Assembly: GCA_002428985.1 (NCBI GenBank)
Contig: DIYL01000013.1
Span: 124,001-188,000, forward strand
DNA length: 64,000 bases
Reading direction: 5' to 3'
From: Anaerolineales bacterium UBA6055
GTDB lineage: Bacteria; Chloroflexota; Anaerolineae; Aggregatilineales; Phototrophicaceae
The notes below the pieces were generated by a model that saw only the letters and a list, made by a program, of their open reading frames with translations, did not search any database and was not told the DNA's origin. The first letter of the stretch is position 1. Every line of letters starts with the position of its first letter. This document shows, piece after piece, positions 54,369-63,687 of the stretch. The translations under genes were made by a program, and so were the position numbers.

Positions 54369-56279
54369 ATGACCCGTTTCCCACGTATTATTGCATTTTC
54401 ACTGCTAGTGTCATTGGCATTAGCAGTTTCGATTTTATTTGATCTATTTCCATTGGTACGTGGTCACGAAATCCTCAGTTGGCAATGGAGTTATCTTGAG
54501 CCAAATATTCGCGCAATTCCACTGATCATTTCCACGTTTATCTATTTGCTGATTGCCGGATTGTTATTTAACCGTCGTCCCCGCTGGTTGATGCTATGGA
54601 GTACGATCGGCACCATTATTTTGTCGTTCGCGGTTATCTATGTACGCTTTGACAATGTGCTCTATGAGCAATGGTTACGTACAGTCTCAGGGTTAACTAC
54701 AGGGCCACATCTCGCGGGTGCAGTCATTGATTGGAGCAGTACTCGCACACTCACCCAATGGGCAGACATGATGTGGGATTTCGACACCCTCAGCGGGCAT
54801 ATTGCGCTTAGTCCGCCGGGTTTGCCAATGTTTCACGGTGGCTTAAATGCTATCCTAGAAAATTTCCCCGCCATTACCGCACCCGTTTATGCAGAATTAT
54901 TACCCAACCAATGCCATAATTTTTTGATGCTAGACTATTCGCATGCTGAATGGACATCCTCACTTTTTGGTGTGTTAATGCCCTTATGGTCAGCATTAGC
55001 AATCTTCCCACTCTATGCCTGCGCTAACCGATTAGTAGGTCACTATGCGAAATGGGTAATCGTCTGGTGGGCATTGATTCCATCATTGCTTATTTTCACA
55101 CCCAACTGGAACAGCCTCTACCCGTTATTAGCATTACTCGCATTTTGGTTTTATCTGGTCGGGCTATCATCATCACACCGTTTTAAAGCTATTGGCTCAT
55201 GGGTGATTTCTGGATTTCTCGTCAGTCTCTTGACATTTGTAAATGTCTCGCTTGCACCACTGCCGGGGGTGTTCGGCTTTTATACACTCCTACACTACTT
55301 CCGCAATGAACGCCACGATAAACCCTTCTACCGCCCATTGATGATTGGGGTGTGGTTCGGACTTGGCACATTCTCCGTATGGATCGTTTATTACATCGTC
55401 AGTGGCGGCACAACCCCGCTCGATATTCTCGATGTCGCGATGGGACGACACCTTGGTCAAGAACGATTATATTTGCCGTGGGTAGTCTTCCACTTCTGGG
55501 AATGGGCATTCTTTACAGGGATACCATTGGTTATCCTTTGGATTTGGGCAAGCGGCAAACAAGTGTTGGGGCTGCGTAGTACAGGCTCGGTGACAGCAAT
55601 CTCAGTGTTGTTGACCCTACTCGTACTGGTCATCAGTGGCACGGCACGCGGGGAAACGGGACGCGTCTGGTTATTCTTTTCGCCGTTTGTATTGATCGGT
55701 GTCGTCGAATTATTCCACATCCTCAACTTACAATCCCGTCGAGCAGGCTGGATGATGACTTGGGCACAAGGGATTTTCATGCTAAGTGTCTGTATCACCA
55801 TTCCAGCAGTGGATGTGCTCGACTTTACCGCACCGCCACCTGCACCAGACATCATCACTGACACACGCCCTATAGATGTCACATTTAACAATGAATTACG
55901 TCTTGTCGGTTGGCAAGGTGACGTCATAGAAAATGAATTTGTACTCACGCTCACATGGAAAGCACGTCAGCAAATTTTGCGTCCGTACTGGTTTGCAGCA
56001 CTCTTAGTCGATCCTGAGGGCAATCCCGCCGGAGAGGCACTTGTCTGGCAACCATTTGAGACAAATTATCCGACCACCTGCTGGCAACCTAACTCATTTC
56101 TGAGCGATCAAGTTACCTTACCCATCCCGGATGACGCAATTCAGGGTGATTATTGGGTGAGCCTATCTATCATTCCCGAAGTCGATCAACCCGACACCCG
56201 CCTGCCTATCAATCTACCTGATGGCAATCAAGACATTCAATTAGGTTTAGGTCCGACAAATTACACACATAGCAACTAA
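54369..56279 (+). CDS. GT-C-like membrane glycosyltransferase with beta-sandwich tail
   Basis: A 636-residue polytopic protein (about 11 helices). An early acidic loop and HIALSPPGLPMF near residue 145 recall the substrate loops of ArnT/PMT-type GT-C enzymes. The C-terminal ~130 residues are a periplasmic beta domain (RLVGWQGD, VLTLTWKARQQ, DQVTLPIPDDAIQGDYWV). Likely donor is a polyprenyl-linked sugar made by the adjacent GT2. Catalytic residues cannot be fixed by eye. Confidence 0.7.
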   Translation: MTRFPRIIAFSLLVSLALAVSILFDLFPLVRGHEILSWQWSYLEPNIRAIPLIISTFIYLLIAGLLFNRRPRWLMLWSTIGTIILSFAVIYVRFDNVLYEQWLRTVSGLTTGPHLAGAVIDWSSTRTLTQWADMMWDFDTLSGHIALSPPGLPMFHGGLNAILENFPAITAPVYAELLPNQCHNFLMLDYSHAEWTSSLFGVLMPLWSALAIFPLYACANRLVGHYAKWVIVWWALIPSLLIFTPNWNSLYPLLALLAFWFYLVGLSSSHRFKAIGSWVISGFLVSLLTFVNVSLAPLPGVFGFYTLLHYFRNERHDKPFYRPLMIGVWFGLGTFSVWIVYYIVSGGTTPLDILDVAMGRHLGQERLYLPWVVFHFWEWAFFTGIPLVILWIWASGKQVLGLRSTGSVTAISVLLTLLVLVISGTARGETGRVWLFFSPFVLIGVVELFHILNLQSRRAGWMMTWAQGIFMLSVCITIPAVDVLDFTAPPPAPDIITDTRPIDVTFNNELRLVGWQGDVIENEFVLTLTWKARQQILRPYWFAALLVDPEGNPAGEALVWQPFETNYPTTCWQPNSFLSDQVTLPIPDDAIQGDYWVSLSIIPEVDQPDTRLPINLPDGNQDIQLGLGPTNYTHSN

Positions 56280-56288
56280 GAGGTTTTT

Positions 56289-58889
56289 ATGCCAATCATC
56301 CGCCGTTCAACAGCACTTTTGCTTTTGATAATTGTTATCGTATCTGCTGGATTACGCCTCATCCAACTGGACACTGCGCCATGGGGCGGTCATGGCGATG
56401 TGGCATGGATTGGCATTAACGCGCTCGATTGGGTTGATCGGGGGGTATTCCCCTACTATGTGTTTGAACTCTACGCACCAGAACCAATGATTGTACAAGT
56501 CGTTGCCATTTTGCAAACGATCTTAGGGCCGTCATTCTTTACATCACGGCTAGCAACAGTCATTTTTGGCGTATTGCTTGTCTTGTTTTTATTTCCCGCG
56601 ACTTGGTGGCTCATTGGCGACAACATCAAACCTCATGTCCGTGAACGTGCCGCTTTACTGGCATCACTCGCGGCAGCTATGTCGGTCCACGCCATCTATG
56701 TCAGTCGGCTGGGAATGCGGGCTGCCTTGTTCCCAGCATTATTAGCACTCGTCGTCTGGTTGACTGTATGGGCATGGCGCAAAGGCGGTTGGTGGCGATG
56801 GGCGTTAGCCGGTGTTTCACTCGCCATCATGCAATATAACTACATCCCTGCCCGACTTGTACCTGTTATTTTGGCGTTGTGGTTTGTTCACAGTTTCATC
56901 TTCCATCGGGAACAATGGAAAGGTGCGATTCGCGGTTGGATCGTGATGGCAATTGTTTCATTTGTCCTGACGCTACCGAATCTCATCACATTCGCAACCA
57001 CGCCCGAAGCATTTAGTGCCCGAGCCGATACCGGAAGTGCAACCACAGGCGGATGGGCATGGGATCATACAGAGAGTGTGGGCGAACTCATCAGCATCGT
57101 CGCTCAAAAAATCGGGCTCGAAGCCTTAGCTGTCGGCATTCATTGGGAAGGTCCATACAGTGTGATGAACAGTCCAATGCTCACACCGATATTTGCAATT
57201 GGGTTCACCGTTACCCTATTCATGGCAATCCGACATCCCAAGCGCATTGTCTATTGGTGGGCATTGCTTGGATTACCGATTATGCTCTCGACTGATCTCA
57301 TGAGTGGTGCAGTCGTTGAGATTCATTCTGTGCGTCAGAGTGGTGTTTTACCCTTCCTGTTTATTCTGGCAGGGGTCGGATTATCCGATTTATGGACATG
57401 GCTAGAACATCGTGTTTCAAAACAACTCGTCGCAGGTGGGCTACTCATACTCGCACTTGTTCCCACATTCATCACCATGAATACGTATCTCAATGAGTAT
57501 ATTCCGGCAGGCTATACCCGAGAGGAATCTGGTTGGCGTGACGAACAAATCGACATCGACCTTGCCAATTACATCCTCGATAATCCCGATGATAGTTACT
57601 TACTGCCCTATGATGAATACTCGCGCTCAAATATTGCATACATGACGATGTATGAATTCCGTGACCGTCATAGTGCTATTTCCGCTGACGGACAACTTAA
57701 CATTAAAAATCCTCCCGATGAACTCAAGGTTATGATTACTGCGGATCCTTATCGCATCCGTCATAATGGGCGTGTAACACAATGGTATCAACGGACATGG
57801 GTACTCCTCCACGACGGTCAAACCTATCTTTTACCTCCATTCACTCCAGAACAAACTGAGGTTTTATTTACGGCAATTGATAATTCCGATGCACAACCGT
57901 ATATTGACCGAAGTGACACTGAAATCGCCAACTTCTACACACTCAACACCCCAGATAGTCTATTTGCTAGTCGTGATGTTATTGAATACCCTATTGATGC
58001 GACCTTCCGTTTACCAATGGATGCTTCACAACCTGAGGTTAAGGTGCATGGCTATACAGTCTCGACTGATGAACTAGTTGCCGGCGACACCCTCTTCGTG
58101 ACACTCTACTGGCAAGCATTACAACGTACCAGCGAAGATTATGAAATATTTGTTCAAATACTCAATGATAATGGCAATGTGGTCGGGGCTACTCACGATT
58201 TTCCATATAACGGTATGTATCGCACCCGCATATGGAATACCGACGAACTGACAGCAACTCATCACTGGCTCAAATTAGCGGATGAGTTACCTGTAGGGCG
58301 CTACACTTTACGCACAGGACTATATCGGATGTTGCACAATGAGCCCCTAATTACTGAAGGTGCATCTGTAAATGCAGAGAATACAGCCGTATCCGCACCT
58401 GATTTACGTGTCACCGCCCCATCATCAAACATAATTGTTGCAGACCTCGAAACAGAAATTCAATTTGGTGATTTGCTACAACTTTCCGGCTTAGACATAG
58501 TTGCCAACGAGCAAACTTTTGATTATGGCGATACATGGGATGTATCTACAGATACCGCGCTAGATTTCACGTTTGAATGGTCTGTTCTCAATCGACCAGA
58601 CCGTGATTATTCACTATTTCTACATGTCACCCCGACTGATAGTCCTAGCCCCGTCGCACAAGCAGACAGATCACTTGGCGCAGATACATATCCAACAGGC
58701 GCATGGCGAAGTGATGATACACTCACCGATCAAGTTACATTAATTTTCCCAGAAGATTTAACAAACGGTGTCTACGATGTATGGGTTGGCGTTTATTTTT
58801 ACGCCGATAATTCTCGCTTAGCGCCTATGATTTCCGGTGAGGAAGTTCCTGATGGACGCTTATTACTAGGACAGTTAAATCTTGAATAA
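56289..58889 (+). CDS. GT39/ArnT-like membrane protein with two beta-sandwich tails
   Basis: An 866-residue protein. About 10 helices lie in residues 1-395; HGDVAWIGINALDW near residue 35 is in the usual place of the first catalytic loop. Residues about 400-560 are periplasmic. Two similar beta domains follow (TLFVTLYWQALQRTSEDYEI; LDFTFEWSVLNRPDRDYSLF). RBS AGAGG lies before the ATG, nine bases after the previous stop. Probably moves a lipid-linked sugar outside the membrane. Confidence 0.75.
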   Translation: MPIIRRSTALLLLIIVIVSAGLRLIQLDTAPWGGHGDVAWIGINALDWVDRGVFPYYVFELYAPEPMIVQVVAILQTILGPSFFTSRLATVIFGVLLVLFLFPATWWLIGDNIKPHVRERAALLASLAAAMSVHAIYVSRLGMRAALFPALLALVVWLTVWAWRKGGWWRWALAGVSLAIMQYNYIPARLVPVILALWFVHSFIFHREQWKGAIRGWIVMAIVSFVLTLPNLITFATTPEAFSARADTGSATTGGWAWDHTESVGELISIVAQKIGLEALAVGIHWEGPYSVMNSPMLTPIFAIGFTVTLFMAIRHPKRIVYWWALLGLPIMLSTDLMSGAVVEIHSVRQSGVLPFLFILAGVGLSDLWTWLEHRVSKQLVAGGLLILALVPTFITMNTYLNEYIPAGYTREESGWRDEQIDIDLANYILDNPDDSYLLPYDEYSRSNIAYMTMYEFRDRHSAISADGQLNIKNPPDELKVMITADPYRIRHNGRVTQWYQRTWVLLHDGQTYLLPPFTPEQTEVLFTAIDNSDAQPYIDRSDTEIANFYTLNTPDSLFASRDVIEYPIDATFRLPMDASQPEVKVHGYTVSTDELVAGDTLFVTLYWQALQRTSEDYEIFVQILNDNGNVVGATHDFPYNGMYRTRIWNTDELTATHHWLKLADELPVGRYTLRTGLYRMLHNEPLITEGASVNAENTAVSAPDLRVTAPSSNIIVADLETEIQFGDLLQLSGLDIVANEQTFDYGDTWDVSTDTALDFTFEWSVLNRPDRDYSLFLHVTPTDSPSPVAQADRSLGADTYPTGAWRSDDTLTDQVTLIFPEDLTNGVYDVWVGVYFYADNSRLAPMISGEEVPDGRLLLGQLNLE

Positions 58890-58906
58890 ATTATTCTCAA
58901 TCTGAT

Positions 58907-58935
58907 TGCACAAATTTTCAGGACAGTGTATAGTC
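58907..58935 (+). promoter_or_regulatory. Promoter of the cold-shock gene
   Basis: TTGCAC (58907-58912), a 17-bp spacer and TATAGT (58930-58935). The transcript would start near 58942, leaving a 5' leader of about 137 bases before the ATG, as is usual for cold-shock mRNAs. Confidence 0.65.
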
Positions 58936-59078
58936 AAAATGAGTAGTTAATAAATTGCAATCCATTTTGTAATAATTTACAACTCAGCCTCAATAGATGG
59001 TAATCGCTTGCCGAGTGAACTCAATTGCCAGTTATTGAGGATAGTTCGTTTAATACAATTCAGGAGTAATTTTTTACA

Positions 59079-59318
59079 ATGGAACAACGTATCACAGGCA
59101 CAGTGAAATGGTTTAGCGCAGAAAAAGGCTACGGTTTCATTGAGCAATCGGATGGTCCCGACATTTTTGTACACTATTCGGCTATCTCGGGCAACGGCTA
59201 CCGCAGTCTTGAACAAGGTGAAGAGGTAGAATTCACAATTACTGAGGGTCAAAAAGGCAAACAAGCCAGCAATGTCGTCCGCACAAGTGACGGCAACACA
59301 GGTGGTAATAATTACTAG
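59079..59318 (+). CDS. Cold-shock-domain protein
   Basis: A 79-residue single-stranded nucleic-acid-binding protein. RNP1 (GYGFIEQ) and RNP2 (DIFVHYSAI) are intact, as is the opening GTVKWFSAEKG. The tail is Gly/Asn-rich. RBS AGGAG lies before the ATG. The gene is monocistronic with a long leader upstream and a terminator downstream. Probably an RNA chaperone. Confidence 0.95.
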   Translation: MEQRITGTVKWFSAEKGYGFIEQSDGPDIFVHYSAISGNGYRSLEQGEEVEFTITEGQKGKQASNVVRTSDGNTGGNNY

Positions 59319-59343
59319 ACCACAACACATTTGACAACGTCAT

Positions 59344-59377
59344 AATGCCTCCAGCGGAAATCTCTATTGGAGGCGTT
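59344..59377. terminator. Terminator between convergent genes
   Basis: AATGCCTCCA/TGGAGGCGTT (59344-59353 with 59368-59377) is a 10-bp stem with one G-U. It is 25 bases after the cold-shock stop and can also end the minus-strand lipoprotein transcript. Confidence 0.75.
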
Positions 59378-59388
59378 TGCATATATAT

Positions 59389-60444
59389 TTAGAATGACCC
59401 CGGCAATGGTTTCCATGTCCCAGTCCCACCATCAGGATTGGTCATCAGTGCAAGCACATCACCGCGTAATGGAATATATAGCATTGCCCCGCGCACAAAC
59501 AATTGTTGTGTTGCACTATCTGCAATCTCTGGACTGACCGCCCACCCCAAAAATCCTTTCACAGCATTATTATTACGCCATACTTTACCAAAACCTCGTG
59601 TTGGTTCAAGCAAGCCTTCGGGTGGGATTTCACCACCAGATTCAGGGTCAACACCATCAGTAAAGGTATCACCAAATCGTTGATACGTCCCATCATTATA
59701 GAGTGCATAAATTTGATTTGGGCTACCTGCTACCCAGAGCATAGCACCCCGCTCAAACACCTGATACGCAGTCTGAACCTGTGTGGTATTTGGTGGATTC
59801 CCTGAGGGGCACCCTAATAATTGCGCCGTAACAGGATCCGATGTGTAAGCAGTTGCAAATCCGCCAACAGGATAAAATGGACAATCTACCGACGCATCAT
59901 ATTGTGCCTGCCCCGTATCAGCCGTCGCAATCACAATCACACCACTATTCCCAGTACTATTCGTGGTATTCGCTGTAGGAGTAGGAGCACTATCATCCAA
60001 ACCAGCATCTGGCCCCAATGTGACCTCAATTCCTTCCCGAAACGGCACTTGGAAATCCGTCGGTAAAATTGTGGCACTATATGCTAATTGAATCAAATCA
60101 CCGATAGGGCGCGGAATCTGTGTAGGTGAAGCTGAGGGGGTATAAGTGACTGTGGGGGTATCTGTAATCGTCAAACTAGGTGTCACCGTATAGGTTTCGG
60201 TCACAGTTGGGCTTGGTGTCACCGATTCAGTAACAGTGGGTGTCCATGTAGCTGGTAAGGTTGCCTCGGCGCTAACATCATTATCAGCTACCACAACAGG
60301 TTCTGGAGTATCCACCATATCCACTACGGTCGGCAAACTAGCAACAGTCGGCAACGTATCTGTTGATGTACCACAAGCAGACATCAGCAATAAACTGATG
60401 AAAAGTCCAATAACCAACTGTGAAGAACGATACAACCCAACCAA
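59389..60444 (-). CDS. Lipoprotein with Thr/Pro-rich linker and repeat tail
   Basis: A 351-residue lipoprotein. The signal ends LLLMSAC, with Cys24 as lipid site. A linker rich in Thr, Pro, Val and Ser runs to about residue 115. The C-terminal half carries repeats with FERGAMLWVAG and FVRGAMLYIPL, a type of surface repeat I recall from Chloroflexi. The start is TTG: AGGAG lies six bases before it and no in-frame ATG lies near enough to give the signal peptide. Confidence 0.7.
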   Translation of the reverse strand: MVGLYRSSQLVIGLFISLLLMSACGTSTDTLPTVASLPTVVDMVDTPEPVVVADNDVSAEATLPATWTPTVTESVTPSPTVTETYTVTPSLTITDTPTVTYTPSASPTQIPRPIGDLIQLAYSATILPTDFQVPFREGIEVTLGPDAGLDDSAPTPTANTTNSTGNSGVIVIATADTGQAQYDASVDCPFYPVGGFATAYTSDPVTAQLLGCPSGNPPNTTQVQTAYQVFERGAMLWVAGSPNQIYALYNDGTYQRFGDTFTDGVDPESGGEIPPEGLLEPTRGFGKVWRNNNAVKGFLGWAVSPEIADSATQQLFVRGAMLYIPLRGDVLALMTNPDGGTGTWKPLPGSF

Positions 60445-60526
60445 AACATACTCCTACCACATATCATCTGTGCCTATATTATATGCGCATTTCGGAGAAC
60501 ATTAAGGGGACAATCGTCCTAAGATT

Positions 60527-61072
60527 TTATCCATCAACTGATGCAATATATGGCAGATGGCGGAACTGCTCATCCGCATCAATCCCATACCCAACAACAA
60601 ATTCATCGGGAATTTCGAAGCCAACATAATCAACATCAACATGTACTTTACGTCGAGTCGGTTTGTCTAGAAGTGTACAAATCGCCACATCTGCCGGATT
60701 GTAACGCCGCAAATGTTGCACAATAAAACTAAGTGTATTGCCACTATCAATAATATCTTCAACAACCAAAACGTGTTTATCAGTCAAATCTGCTTGAATA
60801 TCAAGGTTAAGGTTAATCGTCCCACGACTTTCACGGGCACCAATGCCATAACTCGATACTTGTAAAAATTCAATCATATGGGGAACAGTAATTTGACGGG
60901 TTAAATCACTTAAAAAAACAAAACTACCTTTAAGAATGCCAATAAGTACAAGTTCATCAACGTCCACATAATGTGAAGAAATCGTATCACCGAGTTCAGC
61001 GATGCGAGTTTGCAACGTTGTTTCATCAATTAATTTGCGCGCAACATTCAAACTTTGAATGGGTAAAGCCAT
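60527..61072 (-). CDS. hpt: Hypoxanthine phosphoribosyltransferase
   Basis: Salvages hypoxanthine and guanine with PRPP. A 181-residue protein with ILKGSFVFLSDL near residue 45 and the PRPP loop VLVVEDIIDSGNT near residue 100. The C-terminal DYVGFEIPDEFVVGYGID is typical. Length is usual. RBS AGGGA lies before the ATG. It follows the terminator of the phosphatase gene, so it has its own transcript. Confidence 0.95.
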   Translation of the reverse strand: MALPIQSLNVARKLIDETTLQTRIAELGDTISSHYVDVDELVLIGILKGSFVFLSDLTRQITVPHMIEFLQVSSYGIGARESRGTINLNLDIQADLTDKHVLVVEDIIDSGNTLSFIVQHLRRYNPADVAICTLLDKPTRRKVHVDVDYVGFEIPDEFVVGYGIDADEQFRHLPYIASVDG

Positions 61073-61114
61073 ATCAAGTTATCCCTAATATCTAATTTTA
61101 TGCAATTACAAGGC

Positions 61115-61150
61115 GCAAAAAAACCGCAAGGTGCAATTCACCCTACGGTT
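61115..61150 (-). terminator. Rho-independent terminator
   Basis: On the minus strand AACCGtAGGGTG/CACCTtGCGGTT forms a near-perfect stem (61122-61150) followed by a run of seven T. It ends the lipid-kinase/phosphatase transcript. Confidence 0.85.
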
Positions 61151-61228
61151 ATTGCAATTTATTTTAACATGGGCTTAAAGTATTCCGCCATGTGCAATTT
61201 AAACAAATCGCGTTAACGATTCAAAAAT

Positions 61229-61852
61229 TTACAGCAACGCCTCAAATTCCAACAAGCGCGCCTGTTGTGATGGAAATAGATATATGAATGGTCGTACAGC
61301 TTTGACCATATCAAATGCAGACTGAAAACTCATCCCCCGTGTCATCAAATAAGCAATCACCAACATCACCGACCGCCCAACACCACTTGCACAATGTACA
61401 TAGACTTTTTCATTCTGCTCCACAATTTTCTCTATGAATGTAATGCCCTCATGTAATTGATCTATTGAAACTGGTGTTTCATCAGTCACAGGGATATACA
61501 AATAATCTTTGAATATCAATGATTTCTCTGCATCATCAAATTCTTCACGTAGATTTACACTTGCAGTAACACCAGCAGACCGCAAGCGCAACTTACCCAA
61601 TAATCGATGTTGTGATCCTACGTAAACTTGCTCAGTTACTTTACTATATGACAGAGGAATATACCCAAATAATTTTGATAACAAAATCACATATAACCAC
61701 CGTAATGTCGTCCATACCCCTTGTTGCGTAACGCGACGACGAATAATCGCCACCATTTTTCGTATCCCGTTGGGCGTTGGCTCAGGAACAGCTAAATCGT
61801 CTTGTAATCGGTTGGGACTCACTTTGCTAATTGTCGTCGCCCTTCTCTTCAT
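61229..61852 (-). CDS. Dual-specificity phosphatase-like protein
   Basis: A 207-residue protein with the CX5R phosphatase loop HCASGVGRSVMLV near residue 160 and the upstream general-acid region YIPVTDETPVS. An N-terminal basic and hydrophobic part (WLYVILLSKLFGYIPL) may bind the membrane. It starts 26 bases inside the lipid-kinase gene (ATG 61852). This location suggests a lipid-phosphate substrate, as for PTPMT1-type enzymes, though protein phosphatase activity is possible. Confidence 0.7.
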   Translation of the reverse strand: MKRRATTISKVSPNRLQDDLAVPEPTPNGIRKMVAIIRRRVTQQGVWTTLRWLYVILLSKLFGYIPLSYSKVTEQVYVGSQHRLLGKLRLRSAGVTASVNLREEFDDAEKSLIFKDYLYIPVTDETPVSIDQLHEGITFIEKIVEQNEKVYVHCASGVGRSVMLVIAYLMTRGMSFQSAFDMVKAVRPFIYLFPSQQARLLEFEALL

Positions 61853-62756
61853 GATCCAATGGAACAACAACTTGAACAGCGTCTGCCATAATATCAACAT
61901 GTGCAGGCGTATGTCCAAAAATCTCACCGTCTAATGTAATTAACTGCCCTTCTGGGGCGTTGACTTGGATAGATTTTCCACGCCAATGTTGGGCAAATTC
62001 AAAGCCATCTAATTCTAGCGCACTCCCAAGCATCTTAACGGCGCTGTCAAAACTGTCGTCAAGCACCAGTACATCTAATAATCCATCGGATGGATTAACA
62101 GTCGGTGCAATACTATGATTAAGCTGCCCGCCAACATGTGCGGAGTTAGCAATCAGAGCAGTTAAACCGCCCTGTTCCACGGTTTTATCATCAATAACAA
62201 ATTGATATGTTTCATTTTGAGATTCACGCATTTCTCGTAAGCTCGCCATTACATATGCCCAGTTGCCATATTGCGTCTTGAGTTCACGACTCGCTGTCTC
62301 TAGGATTTTTGTCTGTAGCCCCATACTCATGCGCAACATAAAGTAACCGATTTTATCCGGCTCATCATCACAGATGACTTTCCCGACATCCACACTGCGC
62401 AATTGATGTTCACTGACAATCAGTTCAACAGACTGTTCCAGTGGCTTCGGAATTCCTAACTCGAACGCCACTGCATTCCCAGTACCACCATGTAGAATTG
62501 CTAAGGGTACATCGGAATCAAGTAAACCATTAATGACATCTTTAACTGTTCCATCACCACCATACGACACAACCAAATCTGCACCATCGGAGATGGCTTT
62601 TCTAGCTAGCCGTTGACCATCCCCGTCCGCTTTTGTCAAAGACAAGTGCCACTCAATGTCGTGTGGATATAACACCTTATTTATCGTATGTAAAATCGGT
62701 TCAGGTTGTCCGGCAGCCGGATTAATCACAAAATGGATATTCTTAAAATCAGACAT
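61827..62756 (-). CDS. Diacylglycerol-kinase-family lipid kinase
   Basis: A 309-residue enzyme of the DAGK/sphingosine-kinase fold. The nucleotide motif is VVSYGGDGTVKDVINGL (about residue 65), the opening HFVINPAAGQ is typical, and the C-terminal beta domain has LITLDGEIFG. It phosphorylates a lipid, probably diacylglycerol. AAGGAA lies before the ATG. It shares overlapping frames with the phosphatase-like gene, so the two are co-expressed. Confidence 0.9.
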   Translation of the reverse strand: MSDFKNIHFVINPAAGQPEPILHTINKVLYPHDIEWHLSLTKADGDGQRLARKAISDGADLVVSYGGDGTVKDVINGLLDSDVPLAILHGGTGNAVAFELGIPKPLEQSVELIVSEHQLRSVDVGKVICDDEPDKIGYFMLRMSMGLQTKILETASRELKTQYGNWAYVMASLREMRESQNETYQFVIDDKTVEQGGLTALIANSAHVGGQLNHSIAPTVNPSDGLLDVLVLDDSFDSAVKMLGSALELDGFEFAQHWRGKSIQVNAPEGQLITLDGEIFGHTPAHVDIMADAVQVVVPLDHEEKGDDN

Positions 62757-62977
62757 ACAATTCCTTACCTTAGATTCACACTTAAATTGGATGACACGCT
62801 TGTATAGTATATCAGTTCAAACACAATTTTATTCAAAAAATAGCCTTTTCTGATCATGTATCAGCACAAAGCATCAACATAACTGATCATCCTCTTGTAT
62901 ACGAGCGAAGAATCTATCGTCCAGTTTTCAACATCTTTTGATACTATGAATCAAACAATGAATTGGAAGGGAGTGAA

Positions 62978-63625
62978 ATGAAACTAATTGTTGTTCGTCA
63001 TGGTCAGAGTTATATGAACGTTGATGATTGGCAAGAGCTCGATACGATGGATACAAGTTTAACGGACTTGGGTAAACAACAAGCTATCGCTCTTCGTGAT
63101 TGGTTGATTAAGCAAAAACCAACCGTCGATGTCTTATATGCTAGTACAATGCGTCGAACAAGAGAGACAGCACAATACGTAGGTGAAGGGATTAATTTAG
63201 AACCGATTTTTGATGACCGCCTACGTGAATTTGGTAATTCACATCATGACGGACGACCTGTCAAAGAGGAAGAATTGCCACGCGCTTATACACACCTTAG
63301 AACAACCGAAGAACCATTTGCTGCGACTGTGACCGATGTCGATAATGCAGAAAGCTGGATGCACTTTCGCATACGCATTGGACGATTCATTCATGAAATG
63401 TACGAAAAACACCCCAATCAAACAATTTATATTGTAGCGCATGCTGGTGTAATTTCTGCGATATTCGATCTAGTTTTCAATGTCGGGGCGTATAAACAAA
63501 GTGGTGTCATGACAGAAAATACTGGATGGACACGCTTCGAATATCATCCAGATGAATCATTTGCCGACTGGATTTTATATGACCACAACCGTGTCGATCA
63601 TCTAGTGCAGACGGGATTATTATAA
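62978..63625 (+). CDS. Histidine phosphatase (phosphoglycerate-mutase-like)
   Basis: A 215-residue histidine phosphatase. It has VVRHGQSY near the start (catalytic His), STMRRTRETAQYV, and IVAHAGVIS near residue 150 (second His). GGAAGGGAG lies before the ATG at 62978, replacing a TTG. Phosphatase rather than mutase activity is likely given the length. The substrate is unknown. Confidence 0.85.
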   Translation: MKLIVVRHGQSYMNVDDWQELDTMDTSLTDLGKQQAIALRDWLIKQKPTVDVLYASTMRRTRETAQYVGEGINLEPIFDDRLREFGNSHHDGRPVKEEELPRAYTHLRTTEEPFAATVTDVDNAESWMHFRIRIGRFIHEMYEKHPNQTIYIVAHAGVISAIFDLVFNVGAYKQSGVMTENTGWTRFEYHPDESFADWILYDHNRVDHLVQTGLL

Positions 63626-63631
63626 CAAAAA

Positions 63632-63658
63632 TCGGCTCACTGAGTACAAGCGAGCCGA
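63632..63658 (+). terminator. Hairpin after the histidine phosphatase gene
   Basis: TCGGCTC/GAGCCGA (63632-63638 with 63652-63658) is a perfect 7-bp stem with an A-run before it. It lies between convergent genes. There is little T-run on the plus strand; on the minus strand TTTTTGTT follows. Confidence 0.65.
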
Positions 63659-63687
63659 CTGAGAAACCTAGTTATGAAACAGGGGGA

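Noticed and set aside
55457..55954. A 165-codon minus-strand frame
   Set aside because: Antisense shadow of the GT-C-like gene, with no signal or domain.
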